Shown here one piece after another: positions 1 through 8,010 of a DNA stretch of 42,009 nucleotides. Below the pieces are notes generated by a model. The model was not told the origin of the DNA. It saw nothing but the letters and a program-made list of their open reading frames with translations, and made no database searches. Every line of letters begins with the position of its first letter. Position 1 is the stretch's first letter. The position numbers and the translations under genes were made by a program. Origin of the DNA: Candidatus Kapaibacterium sp. Lineage in GTDB: Bacteria; Bacteroidota; Ignavibacteria; Kapaibacteriales; UBA2268. The DNA lies in the NCBI GenBank assembly GCA_027858275.1, contig JAQIDA010000079.1, positions 1 through 42,009 on the forward strand. The letters are read 5' to 3'.

Positions 1-945
1 TTGATTTGATTGGAAAAACACCAGGAATTCGCCTTTGTCAACAGCTACTCGGTATTCACCGCCTTTGACAATACCGGAATAATACTGAACATTACCCTCT
101 TCATCGTTTCTAACCGTATCTTGATTCCCGTCCAAGAAATCAGTTGTTACAATCATAATATGACCGTCAGCAAGATCGCCGTTTTCATGTTTGACTGTAC
201 CGCTGATAAATGTGGGGTCAGAACAAGCACGTACTCTAATCATAAATTCCTGAAAACAGATCATTTCTTTCCCGTCAATTTCGACTGAAGAAGTTATTAA
301 GACATGATAGTTTCCTGATTCAACAGGAACCCATCTCAAAAGTCCCGATTTAGTAAAGGCCATGCCCTCGGGACCGTTATCCAGCTTATAACTCGCATTT
401 TCTACTATTTTGTTTTTATATTCTGTAACAGGCTGATAGGTATATTCATCACCTATACCGGCTGTCTCATTTGGCATTGAACTAATTCTTAAATGCCCCA
501 TGTTGAAATCGTTATTGACGAAATAAGCAATATTTGACATTTTGCTTTCGCCTTCAGAATTATAAGCAATCATATATAGCGAATACGGGCCCGGTTTTTC
601 CAATCTTAAATCTATCATATACGAAGCAAAGGATCTTCCGCCCTTCTCACTTCCTCCCGGATCCACATCAGATCCCGGGAAATCAGCAATTAATTCAAAC
701 TTGTCGGCATCTGCATCAGCAGCCGTTACTTGACCTTCAGCCAAAAACACTTTGAAATTGGCAGCGAGGTCTTTGTTATCATCAATTTCCCAGCGGATGA
801 ATGCTCCTGAGGCATTACCGGCAAGAAATACTTCAACATTACGAGGAGAATCAGGAATAGCTGAATTTGCCGTCCCTACAGCAAAAACAAAAAAAGTTAA
901 CAGAAACGTCATCCCGCACAAACCAAGTTTTTGAATTTTCGTCAT
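1..945 (-). CDS. Secreted fibronectin-like surface protein, 3' end cut by window edge
   Basis: An uninterrupted minus-strand frame of 315 codons runs from the ATG at 945 to the window edge, so the C-terminus is missing. Residues 1-28 form a signal peptide (MTKIQKLG, then a hydrophobic core, then AVGTANSA). Residues 30-140 look like a fibronectin type III-like beta-sandwich (IPDSPRNVEVFLAG, AFIRWEID, YSLYMIAYNSEGES). Residues 145-240 look like a second immunoglobulin/cadherin-like unit. The segment from about 245 (SGTVKHENGDLADGHIMI) resembles a carboxypeptidase-regulatory-like sandwich domain. A T9SS sorting domain would be expected beyond the edge, by analogy with its neighbours, but is not seen. 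The function is unknown; a cell-surface or secreted structural or binding protein is inferred. A damaged partial copy of residues about 143-211 lies at 4268-4478. Confidence 0.75.
   Translation of the reverse strand, partial: MTKIQKLGLCGMTFLLTFFVFAVGTANSAIPDSPRNVEVFLAGNASGAFIRWEIDDNKDLAANFKVFLAEGQVTAADADADKFELIADFPGSDVDPGGSEKGGRSFASYMIDLRLEKPGPYSLYMIAYNSEGESKMSNIAYFVNNDFNMGHLRISSMPNETAGIGDEYTYQPVTEYKNKIVENASYKLDNGPEGMAFTKSGLLRWVPVESGNYHVLITSSVEIDGKEMICFQEFMIRVRACSDPTFISGTVKHENGDLADGHIMIVTTDFLDGNQDTVRNDEEGNVQYYSGIVKGGEYRVAVDKGEFLVFFQSNQ
311..520. repeat. Duplicated segment, copy 1 part A (within the fibronectin-like gene)
   Basis: This stretch matches 4268-4478 at roughly 85-90 percent by eye, with small indels (+2 and -1). 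It encodes residues about 143-211 of the gene at 1-945. In the second copy it is joined directly to sequence matching 1051-1200, so the 530 bp between 521 and 1050 is missing there. Both sides of the deletion end in the same short word (acg). Confidence 0.9.
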
Positions 946-1050
946 AACATCCTCAACACATTCATTAATAATATTTATATTTTTCGCTATCTTTTGTTAA
1001 TGTCTCAATTATAATTACACACAAAAATATTTTTGTGACAACAATTAACG

Positions 1051-1200
1051 TATTATGTCATAATAATTTGTTTTAATAATCTCAAGACCATTGCTCAACT
1101 CTCGAATTGGTTATAAACATCCTAAAGCCATGAGCAATAACACAAAATTGAATATATTAAATAATTAATATTAGACAAGCTATTTTTTGTTTGTCAGAAC
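1051..1200. repeat. Duplicated segment, copy 1 part B (spacer plus sorting-domain tail)
   Basis: These 150 bases match 4479-4628 without gaps and with about 8-9 differences by eye. In the second copy the segment spans the stop codon of the beta-helix gene and its downstream spacer. Here only the last codons of that gene's T9SS domain remain (1157-1200), and the match stops at about 1200. Confidence 0.9.
1157..1200 (-). pseudogene. Remnant of a T9SS sorting-domain C-terminus
   Basis: Read on the minus strand this gives SSDKQKIACLILII and a TAA stop. The beta-helix protein at 4585-6411 ends SSDNQKIACLIFII at the matching place. Nothing upstream of these 14 codons remains: on the other side of 1200 the sequence is unrelated and carries a plus-strand ORF. 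It is therefore the 3' stump of a lost paralogue that once preceded the gene at 1-945. Confidence 0.7.
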
Positions 1201-1381
1201 TAATTCTGAATATTATGAAACAGCGTTTCCTGAAATAACAGAATTTCTAAACGAAATTCCGAGTGCGAAAATCTATCAGCATAAGAAAACTTTGCTGTTG
1301 GATATTGATGTTGAGAATCGTGATGAAACGGTGGAATTTCTGTGGCAGATCAAGCAGACTGCGCAGTTTGTGACTGAGTGA
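1187..1381 (+). CDS. Short ORF, probably the 3' fragment of a disrupted gene
   Basis: This is a 64-residue plus-strand frame. Its only upstream start is a TTG inside the duplicated segment, with a stop (TAG at 1172) just before it. The residues after the repeat boundary (SEYYETAFPEITEFLNEI, then KTLLLDIDVENRDETVEF) look like a genuine amphipathic alpha/beta protein with sensible codon use. The first residues (FVRT) are read antisense through the sorting-domain remnant. The simplest reading is that a rearrangement joined the end of an unknown gene to the repeat at about 1201. I do not recognise the family. It could be unexpressed. Confidence 0.35.
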   Translation: MFVRTNSEYYETAFPEITEFLNEIPSAKIYQHKKTLLLDIDVENRDETVEFLWQIKQTAQFVTE

Positions 1382-1734
1382 TGTTGATTTGTCATAAAAA
1401 CGAAACTATAGCTAAGAATTCGCCTAAACCTATCTATCCCTGAGTCGGTTAGTATTTCAATTAAATCAATAATCGAGAAATACCATTTTTCCTATTCATC
1501 GTCCCTATGTGTGTGGACTTTCCTTGCTTCAAATAATTTGATATTACTCATTCTTTCATTCCTCGACAATAAATTTTTTTTCTTTATTAATGAGCGCGTT
1601 TTCCGGTTAGCAGATTGCATTTTCAACTGTCCAAATTTTTGTGACAGTTCACTGCCTTCGTTATTAAGCCGGGTAAAAAAAACATGCCCTATCCGAGTGC
1701 CGGAAAAAGCATGTTATAATTCGATATAATCAAG
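1382..1734. other. Intergenic stretch with no supported gene
   Basis: These 353 AT-rich bases lie between the short ORF and the small T9SS protein gene. A 72-codon frame at 1511-1729 has a composition unlike a protein and overlaps the terminator, so it is not called. The only structure seen is the terminator at 1675-1715. Confidence 0.6.
1675..1715 (-). terminator. Rho-independent terminator after the small T9SS protein gene
   Basis: Read on the minus strand, AACATGC pairs with GCATGTT, with an inner CCG/CGG pairing, and a run of T follows immediately (the A tract at 1675-1682 on the plus strand). It lies about 20 bases past the stop codon at 1735. Confidence 0.65.
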
Positions 1735-2241
1735 TTATCTGACATAACTTGTTTTTTGCACCTTTATACTGCGAGTGAATTCATTCGTTCGGATTACAAT
1801 GAAATATATGCCCGATACATACTTTGAGAAATCAATTTCTTCGGTATGATTCCGAGCAATTGCGTCACAAGTAATGGTTTGCAATATCGCGCCTTTCAAA
1901 TCAGTAACCAGAAATACGAAATTCCTTGCCTTGGCATCATCGCCGAAGTTTAAGTTAAGAACCAGTTTGTCGGCTGTTGGGTTGGGATAGACCTTGATGT
2001 CAGTATTTATCTCAGCGATTTCAACACTCAGTTCCGTATCCTGCATCTGCTGGAAGCCTTCGGTGAGTACAATCGAGCCATCGATTCGTGTTACGACACA
2101 AGTCTCGCCAACGGTATAAGACAGGTTGACACCGCCGGCCTCGGTCGAGCCGCCGGTTGAGCCAATCACACTTCTCTCTAATGAGGGTTGAGCACAAAGA
2201 ATGACCGGGAGAAGGAGAATAATAATTATTGCTTTTTTCAT
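1735..2241 (-). CDS. Small exported protein that is almost entirely a T9SS type A sorting domain
   Basis: This protein has 168 residues. Residues 1-17 form a signal peptide (MKKAIIIILLLPVILCA, cut before QPSLE). Residues 19-68 carry a segment (SVIGSTGGSTEAGG, LSYTVGETCV, LTEGFQQ) that I recall as common just before the sorting domain in FCB exported proteins. Residues about 82-168 form the T9SS type A sorting domain (VYPNPTADKLVLNL, then YVSGIYFIVI). There is no other cargo domain. Known family behaviour is export by Sec, crossing the outer membrane by T9SS, and removal of the C-terminal domain, so the mature product would be only about 65 residues. Its own terminator at 1675-1715 suggests an independent transcription unit. 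Confidence 0.85.
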   Translation of the reverse strand: MKKAIIIILLLPVILCAQPSLERSVIGSTGGSTEAGGVNLSYTVGETCVVTRIDGSIVLTEGFQQMQDTELSVEIAEINTDIKVYPNPTADKLVLNLNFGDDAKARNFVFLVTDLKGAILQTITCDAIARNHTEEIDFSKYVSGIYFIVIRTNEFTRSIKVQKTSYVR

Positions 2242-2385
2242 GGTTTTGCTCTGTTATATTTACATTAAATTATTTTTAATTGTTGCCGGAATACTACAAT
2301 TCGTTTACGTAACTTCTCAATCGGTTTTTAATAGGAGTTAATTAAAAGTTTAAAAACCTATAGCCTAACAAAAGAAAAGTTCACA

Positions 2386-4101
2386 TCACAATGTTGGTAT
2401 CTTCATCAGTAGAATCCTAACATTCCTATCCATATAGGAAGATAGATTAGGATAATAGAGGTAAAGGAGCCCTTCATTTAAAATATAGGAAGTACTTTGA
2501 TTACTACCTCCTCCGTTGTCATGACCGAGTCCTGACCATCTGTTACCTAAATAATTTATTTCAATGGATAAAACTCGTGTATTGGTTTCAGTATAACCTG
2601 TAGGTAATGTTAGAGCCTTCCAGTTCAATGTAGGATCTGTTTTTCCCGAGAGTTCTTTTATTTCGGTAAATTGAGTTCCATGATCACCGAATTTAGTAGT
2701 ACCGGTTACTTTTAGGGTCGCTTCAGGAACTGCGTCCCCAATACCGACATTTCCATTGGATGCGATAGTCATCGCTCTGTTGCCATTTGTCCTAAACTGA
2801 ATAAAACCACTTTCATAGTTCATTATGTATGCATCTGTTCCATCTTCTTTCAATGCAAAACCATCAGAAGCCGTATTTCCGGTTAGACTGTTTTGAAGTA
2901 AAGCGTAGGTTGACGGTGTTTCCGAGGCAACAGTTAATTTCGCTACCGGGTCGGCTGTTCCGATTCCAACATAACCATTCGATTGCTTGAGCACCAATTG
3001 ATTAACATGTCCTTTGGGGTAGGTTCCCAAGATAAGATCATAGGCAGTGCCGACAGAGCAGTCAGTATATATCCTTTGTTTGGCTCCGATATTATCAAAT
3101 ATCATATACTTCGTACTATCTGCTGGACGGAACGAGACTCTGCCTGCAACATCAAAAATTGTGTTTGCCATGAGTCCCGGCGTAGAAATGCCAATACCCA
3201 CTTTCCCGGTATCAAAAAATATATCATCGCCTGCTTTCGACCATATATTAGAAAATCCGGACAAATTTACTGTATTTTTATCGCTGATAGTGAGATTTGT
3301 ATTGTCAAGAATTAAGCTCTGTAGCTCGTTCTCCGGGTCGGCATCGGCGTCGTCCACGTCGTCTGTGGTGTCAGCAAAATCGGCAGGAACGTTTGTTAGG
3401 TCTGTCCAACTGACTGCTGCGGAAGTTGCATCACCCGGCATCCAACCCGAAGCGCTCCATTTCAATATCTGACCTGTGGTGGCTCCTTGCTGAGCAATAG
3501 ATAGCGGATTGGTTGAGGTTCCATTGCCGCTGAGTGTTGCGTTGCTACGGACAACGTCGGTACCCCAATTGTCACCCCCACCGGAAGAGGGGAGGCTGAC
3601 TGTTCCGCCACCGTCGCTAAGAGTTAGTTGAGTACCGCTTAGTTGCAATTGCTGAATCTCGTTTGCAGGGTCGGCATCGGCATCATCATTCTTCTCGACG
3701 GTTTGTGCGTGCAAAGCAAAAGGGACAGAAAGTATCTGAGTAGTACCCATATTTACATAAGTTGCACCACCGTTCGGGTCAAGCTCCACTTTGAGGTATA
3801 TATCACCCAAACCCCAGTTAATTGTTCTGAAGTTACCGGAAAGTGCTTGTCCTGCACCAACTGCCAGCGAGAAGAGACCGTATCGATTTGTGGTAATTGA
3901 GTGTTTCTCCGAATAAAGGGAAGTTCCGGGTAGTGGTCCACGCAGTAAGGTGAACTTAGTCGTGATTGCCCTGTTGGCAATAATGTCGCCATTAGCCTCG
4001 CGGGCAACTGCTTGATAGTTAAACGATTGCGGTGCTTCAGCTTTTGCCGAAAAAACAAAAGCCATGAGGAAAAATGCAAAAAAGGTCTGTTTGAGATACA
4101 T
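2386..4101 (-). CDS. Exported modular GIGT-repeat protein, tail-fibre-like
   Basis: This protein has 571 residues, with a signal peptide at 1-22 (cut after AKA or AEA). Residues 24-135 form a compact module (QSFNYQAVAREANG, then LSVPFALHA) that precedes repeats in many Bacteroidota surface proteins. An acidic linker unit occurs twice, around 139-165 (DDADADPANEIQ) and 250-275 (DDADADPENELQ). Three collagen- or tail-spike-like motifs follow: VGIGISTP at 301, VGIGTADP at 378 and VGIGDAVP at 452. The C-terminal 75 residues are a separate beta-rich module. No T9SS sorting domain is present, unlike its neighbours. The role is unknown; a surface fibre or adhesin-like protein is inferred. Long antisense frames inside it are shadows. 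Confidence 0.8.
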   Translation of the reverse strand: MYLKQTFFAFFLMAFVFSAKAEAPQSFNYQAVAREANGDIIANRAITTKFTLLRGPLPGTSLYSEKHSITTNRYGLFSLAVGAGQALSGNFRTINWGLGDIYLKVELDPNGGATYVNMGTTQILSVPFALHAQTVEKNDDADADPANEIQQLQLSGTQLTLSDGGGTVSLPSSGGGDNWGTDVVRSNATLSGNGTSTNPLSIAQQGATTGQILKWSASGWMPGDATSAAVSWTDLTNVPADFADTTDDVDDADADPENELQSLILDNTNLTISDKNTVNLSGFSNIWSKAGDDIFFDTGKVGIGISTPGLMANTIFDVAGRVSFRPADSTKYMIFDNIGAKQRIYTDCSVGTAYDLILGTYPKGHVNQLVLKQSNGYVGIGTADPVAKLTVASETPSTYALLQNSLTGNTASDGFALKEDGTDAYIMNYESGFIQFRTNGNRAMTIASNGNVGIGDAVPEATLKVTGTTKFGDHGTQFTEIKELSGKTDPTLNWKALTLPTGYTETNTRVLSIEINYLGNRWSGLGHDNGGGSNQSTSYILNEGLLYLYYPNLSSYMDRNVRILLMKIPTL

Positions 4102-4267
4102 GTTAGACTCCGTTAGTAAGTTCTCAAAATATTACTCTTTTTAAGGTACGCAAAATATGCAAATAAGTCAAGTTTTATTATTATTTCCCCTTAATAAAAA
4201 GGGGTAGGGAGTGTTCTCATTATTACCGGAATTATCTAATAATATTATCACATTTAAGCATTATTAT
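4102..4267. other. AT-rich spacer with a short hairpin
   Basis: This spacer lies upstream of the GIGT-repeat gene. It contains a 6-bp hairpin with a six-base loop (CCCCTT at 4187-4192 and AAGGGG at 4199-4204) with no T run on either strand. It may hold the promoter of the gene starting at 4101, but I could not pick one with confidence. Confidence 0.35.
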
Positions 4268-4478
4268 TTTCCTGATTCAACCGGTATCCATCTCAAAAGT
4301 CCCAATTTGGTAAAGGCCCTACCCTCGGGGCCGTTATCTAATTCTTATAACTCGCATTTTTAACTATTTTGTTTTCATATTCTGTAACATGTGATATGTA
4401 TATTCTTCACCTACACGAGCAATCTCATTTGGCATTGAACTAATTCTTAAGTGCCCCATGTTGAAATCTTCATAGACG
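4268..4478 (-). pseudogene. Decayed fragment of the fibronectin-like secreted protein gene
   Basis: This stretch matches 311-520 and so corresponds to residues about 143-211 of the protein at 1-945. It has no start codon because the first ~140 codons are deleted. It carries +2 and -1 indels that break the frame, and it stops matching at 4268, so the 3' part is missing too. It lies directly downstream of the beta-helix gene on the same strand, in the position the intact gene would have occupied. Confidence 0.8.
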
Positions 4479-4628
4479 TATTATGTCATAATAATTTGTT
4501 TTAATAATCTCAACGACATTGCTCAACTCTCGAATTAGTTATAAACATCCTCAAACCATGAGCAATAACTCAATATTGAATATATTAAATAATAAATATT
4601 AGACAAGCTATTTTTTGATTGTCAGAAC
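4268..4628. repeat. Duplicated junction, copy 2 (contiguous, internally deleted)
   Basis: This joins the equivalents of 311-520 and 1051-1200 end to end. The join is at about 4475-4478, where both source segments read acg, consistent with a deletion of about 530 bp at a short direct repeat. The right-hand part overlaps the last 14 codons and stop of the beta-helix gene. Confidence 0.9.
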
Positions 4629-6411
4629 TTAGAACGAGATAATATGAACCGGTAGTGAGATTAACAGGAGTGAAATTGATTTTATTTGATCCCCCGGACA
4701 ACTCCCCCTTATAAACAGTTCCGATATTTCTACCCTCAATATCATACAATTCCAAATGTATATACTCAGAGCAAGGAAGGTTTATAGAAATAATAGCTGA
4801 TTCTTGAATTGGATTGGGATGGACAGCAATATCAAAAAGGAACTTTTCTGGTCTCTCATATTCAACAGAAGTCACTTTCGGACAAACGGTCATCTCTCCT
4901 GTTTTCGACCTCTCGACAGCCGGAATTCCGTATTGACTGTGACTATAAGGAAATCCAATATTTGGGTACACCTCATCCGTTTCCCAAAATTCAGGTTCGT
5001 CATTCAGATAATAACTTTTATCAGCAAAATCTTCTGACACAGCCGTAATCAACTCTGATTTAACCCTGTTAGCGTATTCAAAATGATTAGCTCCCTGCAC
5101 TTTATAGCCTCTGAGGAAATCTTCTTTTTCAATATCATTGGCAACAATATTCTGCATGTAAGTATCAGAACTTGTTATCAATAATCCGTAATTTTGTAAG
5201 TGATTCCTAAAAAATGTATTATAAGGACCGCTCGGTCCCCAGTAGCCGTCGAGATATATCTGCTGAACAACATTGCCTTCAAACAGATTTGCATAAGAGA
5301 AATGTCCGTGCAAAGAAATATCACCTGAATAATCTTTCAGGACAACTTCGTCTCTATGCGTACTCATTGAATAGTTATACGCAAAGACATTGCCGTTAGC
5401 ACCGTGCTTTGTCATCATAGCATGACGCAGATATTCAAAAACATTATTCTCAATCAAACAATTTCCGGCGTGATTGTTCAATGTAACACCATAACCTCTC
5501 GTTCCGGCTCCGTCATAGGTGAACGCATGGTGTATAAAACAGCCCTTAACCTCAATATTTGTCGATGCGTTAATCATTATGTGGCTCCCGACGCTTTTGT
5601 TGCTTTCAACGCCTACAACTCGAGAATCAGCTGCATAATTAAAGAATATATTATACCCTGCTCCGGATTCAGGCTCATCGGATCTCTCAATATTCAAACA
5701 CTCAATTGAGCAGTTTTTGATTGGATCAATGATTCTAATTTCGGGATTTAATTCTATTGAGTAATCAATTCTGAGGGCTTGATCTAAAACTAATACATCG
5801 CCGTCAACATTTTTTATTCCGGTGATTTGTCCGACAGAGTATTTTGCCCAAGTTGCAGGTTTTGTATCCCATGCACCGTTTGTTTGTCTAATCTCAATAT
5901 AATCATTAGTTTGGAAATCTTGAGGAGATTGAATTTTTATACTCGAAGAGCCTTTGTCCGCTCCGGACAGAACTCTCGTAAAAGAAGCAGTTTGACCTTT
6001 TGAAACACTAATGCAAGTTTGAGCTTTTTTGCCGAGATCGAAGATGATGAAACTTGATTGTGAGCTTTCACCTTTCAGTGTGATGCCGTCTTTAAGACTT
6101 ATTGCCGAGAGCATCAAGTATTTGCCTTCAGGAAAGTATATGATTGTCGGACCGTCAGCTGCTTTTATTGCTGCCGTTACTGCCGGCGCGTCATCTTTAA
6201 TTCCGTCGCCGACTGCTCCAAAATCATAGATATTCAGAATGAATTCAGGGGTAGAAAAGCCGGGACAACCCGTTCTGCTCCAATCAACGGTTAATGAATC
6301 GGTTATAACTCCTGCTGCTAAATTTGTCGCAAACAACAAAATAAAGGATTGAATAATCAAACAGAATTTTCCAACTTTTCGTAGAAGCCGCATATTGTAT
6401 CCGGCAAACAT
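4585..6411 (-). CDS. Secreted right-handed beta-helix protein (pectate lyase superfamily) with T9SS sorting domain
   Basis: This protein has 608 residues. A signal peptide covers about 1-34 (basic RLLRKVGKF, then a hydrophobic core ending NLAAG). Residues 58-90 carry the typical N-terminal motif of the Pectate_lyase_3/GH55-like fold (YDFGAVGDGIKDDAPAVTAA, then IYFPEGKY). Irregular beta-helix coils extend to about 440. Residues 530-608 are a T9SS type A sorting domain (VHPNPIQES, then LTTGSYYLVL). Catalytic residues cannot be assigned, so polysaccharide lyase, glycosidase and plain binding protein all remain possible. The ATG at 6411 overlaps the stop of the response-regulator gene (TAATG); a second ATG at 6393 would also give a good signal peptide. 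The overlap implies translational coupling to the two-component genes. Confidence 0.85.
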   Translation of the reverse strand: MFAGYNMRLLRKVGKFCLIIQSFILLFATNLAAGVITDSLTVDWSRTGCPGFSTPEFILNIYDFGAVGDGIKDDAPAVTAAIKAADGPTIIYFPEGKYLMLSAISLKDGITLKGESSQSSFIIFDLGKKAQTCISVSKGQTASFTRVLSGADKGSSSIKIQSPQDFQTNDYIEIRQTNGAWDTKPATWAKYSVGQITGIKNVDGDVLVLDQALRIDYSIELNPEIRIIDPIKNCSIECLNIERSDEPESGAGYNIFFNYAADSRVVGVESNKSVGSHIMINASTNIEVKGCFIHHAFTYDGAGTRGYGVTLNNHAGNCLIENNVFEYLRHAMMTKHGANGNVFAYNYSMSTHRDEVVLKDYSGDISLHGHFSYANLFEGNVVQQIYLDGYWGPSGPYNTFFRNHLQNYGLLITSSDTYMQNIVANDIEKEDFLRGYKVQGANHFEYANRVKSELITAVSEDFADKSYYLNDEPEFWETDEVYPNIGFPYSHSQYGIPAVERSKTGEMTVCPKVTSVEYERPEKFLFDIAVHPNPIQESAIISINLPCSEYIHLELYDIEGRNIGTVYKGELSGGSNKINFTPVNLTTGSYYLVLSSDNQKIACLIFII

Positions 6412-6779
6412 TAATTGCTTCCGAGGGCTTGTTCGACCGCGGCAAAAAGTTTATTGTTGAGAATTGGTTTTGCCATGAATCCGGAATGGTTGAGTTTGCC
6501 GGCAAGACCAACAGAGCTTTTATCATTAAAAGCCGTTAGAAATATTATGGGTAAATCAAACTCTGCAATAGATTTCGCTGCTTCAATACCGTTCATTTTA
6601 CCGGCTAAGCCAATATCAAGAAGAACTAAATTGGGCTCATTTGCTTTTACACTTTGCAAAACATCCTCGCCAAACGAAATTATATCGGTTACTTCGTACC
6701 CGGCATCTTCCAATTTCATTCGCATATCCATTGCTGTGATTATCTGATCCTCGACTATAAGAATTTTTATCATCATCAT
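6411..6779 (-). CDS. Stand-alone CheY-like response regulator
   Basis: This is a single receiver domain with no output domain. Counting from the last of three consecutive ATGs (6773), D8/D9-type acidic residues occur in VEDQ, the phospho-acceptor is D53 (LVLLDIGL), the conserved Thr is T80 (FLTAF) and the Lys is K102 (MAKPI). The reading frame continues upstream to 6818, but the extension (MYSCLEIVELVNT) is not part of the fold, so a start at 6773-6779 is preferred. It lies about 60 bases after the HisKA_2 kinase gene and shares a TAATG with the beta-helix gene. The kinase at 6840 is the likely phosphodonor. It probably acts by protein-protein contact. Confidence 0.9.
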   Translation of the reverse strand: MMMIKILIVEDQIITAMDMRMKLEDAGYEVTDIISFGEDVLQSVKANEPNLVLLDIGLAGKMNGIEAAKSIAEFDLPIIFLTAFNDKSSVGLAGKLNHSGFMAKPILNNKLFAAVEQALGSN

Positions 6780-6839
6780 CGTATTAACTAATTCAACTAT
6801 CTCCAAACAACTATACAATATAGTGAATGTTTATCTCAT

Positions 6840-7613
6840 TCAAAAATGTCTTTTGTCGTCAATTATGGGAAATGTAATTTTATACATGACTCCGTTGCCG
6901 AGTTTGGATTCAAAGTGAATTGTTCCTTGCAACTGATTTATGAGAGAATACACTAATCGCAATCCTAATGATTTCCTTTTCAGTTCTTCAACAGCGACAT
7001 CTGCTCCGATACCGTCATCAGAAATAATAACAGAACAATCTTCTTCTTCTGCAGCTGCCAAAATACGAATTGTTCCTTTCCTGTCACCCGGGAAAGCATG
7101 CTTCACAGCATTTGAGATTAGTTCGTTTAAAATCAGCGCGAACGGGGTAAGTTTCTCAGTGTCAGAAAAACAATTATTGTCTATCTCAATAACGACTTTT
7201 ACTTGTTTGTCACTCACTGAATAAGCATCTGTCAAACTTTGCACAAGGTCACTAATGTATTTATCAAAGTCGATGTCCTCTGAGGACTCAGTTTGATATA
7301 ACTTCTCGTGAATCATAGCAATAGAGATGATCCTGTTTTTTAGTTCTGATAAGACTTCTATGGATTTCGGATCACTTATTGTGTTCATTTGAAGAGAAAT
7401 AAGACTGCTGATAACTTGATAATTGTTTTTTACTCTGTGCTGAATCTCTTTTATCAGAATTTCTTTTGCTTCAAGGGCTTTAGTGATTTTATCTCCTTTG
7501 AACTTAAGTTCTGATATTTCATTAACAAGCTCTTTGTTGTTTTTAAGATTATTCGTAGTTGAATTATTTTCCCCACGGGAATTATTCGTAACAATCTTAG
7601 GAATTCTCATCAT
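6840..7613 (-). CDS. Cytoplasmic HisKA_2-type sensor histidine kinase
   Basis: Using the ATG at 7613 the protein has 257 residues. A short coiled coil leads into the HisKA_2 phosphotransfer helix with the phospho-acceptor His59 (KEIQHRVKNNYQVISSL). The HATPase domain follows: N box with N163 and N168 (LILNELISNAVKHAF), then ISDDGIGAD, then SLGLRLV, then the closing GNGVMYKITFP. There is no membrane segment, PAS or GAF domain before the His region, so the sensory input is not visible. The frame extends upstream to a TTG at 7676, which would add a mildly hydrophobic 21 residues; the double ATG at 7613/7610 is preferred. It probably phosphorylates the adjacent response regulator. Confidence 0.88.
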   Translation of the reverse strand: MMRIPKIVTNNSRGENNSTTNNLKNNKELVNEISELKFKGDKITKALEAKEILIKEIQHRVKNNYQVISSLISLQMNTISDPKSIEVLSELKNRIISIAMIHEKLYQTESSEDIDFDKYISDLVQSLTDAYSVSDKQVKVVIEIDNNCFSDTEKLTPFALILNELISNAVKHAFPGDRKGTIRILAAAEEEDCSVIISDDGIGADVAVEELKRKSLGLRLVYSLINQLQGTIHFESKLGNGVMYKITFPIIDDKRHF

Positions 7614-8010
7614 CAATCCTGTTAATAAACAAATATAAAAACGATATTTGAAATTGTTTTTATCAAACTTATTCAATATACGTTTTTATTACAAATTCAT
7701 AATTGATTATTTAAACGAAAACCTTGATGTGAAATCGGCGAACAGGAGATTGAAAGAAATAGGATGAAATAGTCTATAAAAAAATAAATCCAATTGATCG
7801 AGACGACAAACTTTGTCACAGAGACCTGTGGGTGGGCGTTTGTAAAGCCTACGGGTTTTATAAATTGCAAGAGTTGCGTGGGTAGTTTTAGGCTAATTCT
7901 ACGTTTCGATCAATCGGTATTTCGATATGATTTTTTATTTTATTTCTTAAAGAACGATCATTATTTTTTTTCTGTCTTGCCCAAGGTACTGTTTAAATAT
8001 TTTTAATACA

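Noticed and set aside
1511..1729. 72-codon plus-strand ORF
   Set aside because: It runs through the terminator of the opposite-strand gene and shows no coherent protein features.
3047..3472. Long plus-strand ORFs inside the GIGT-repeat gene
   Set aside because: They are antisense to a well-supported exported protein with clear domains and have no protein-like motifs of their own.
4187..4204. CCCCTT/AAGGGG hairpin as a terminator of the beta-helix transcript
   Set aside because: It has no T run on the minus strand and lies about 380 bases past the stop, beyond the pseudogene fragment.
6780..6818. Upstream extension of the response regulator (start at 6818)
   Set aside because: The added residues are outside the receiver fold, and three consecutive ATG codons at 6773-6779 give the expected N-terminus.
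7794..8006. 70-codon plus-strand ORF in the gap before the kinase gene
   Set aside because: Composition and lack of motifs suggest chance. It overlaps the AT-rich regulatory-looking region and has no neighbour context.
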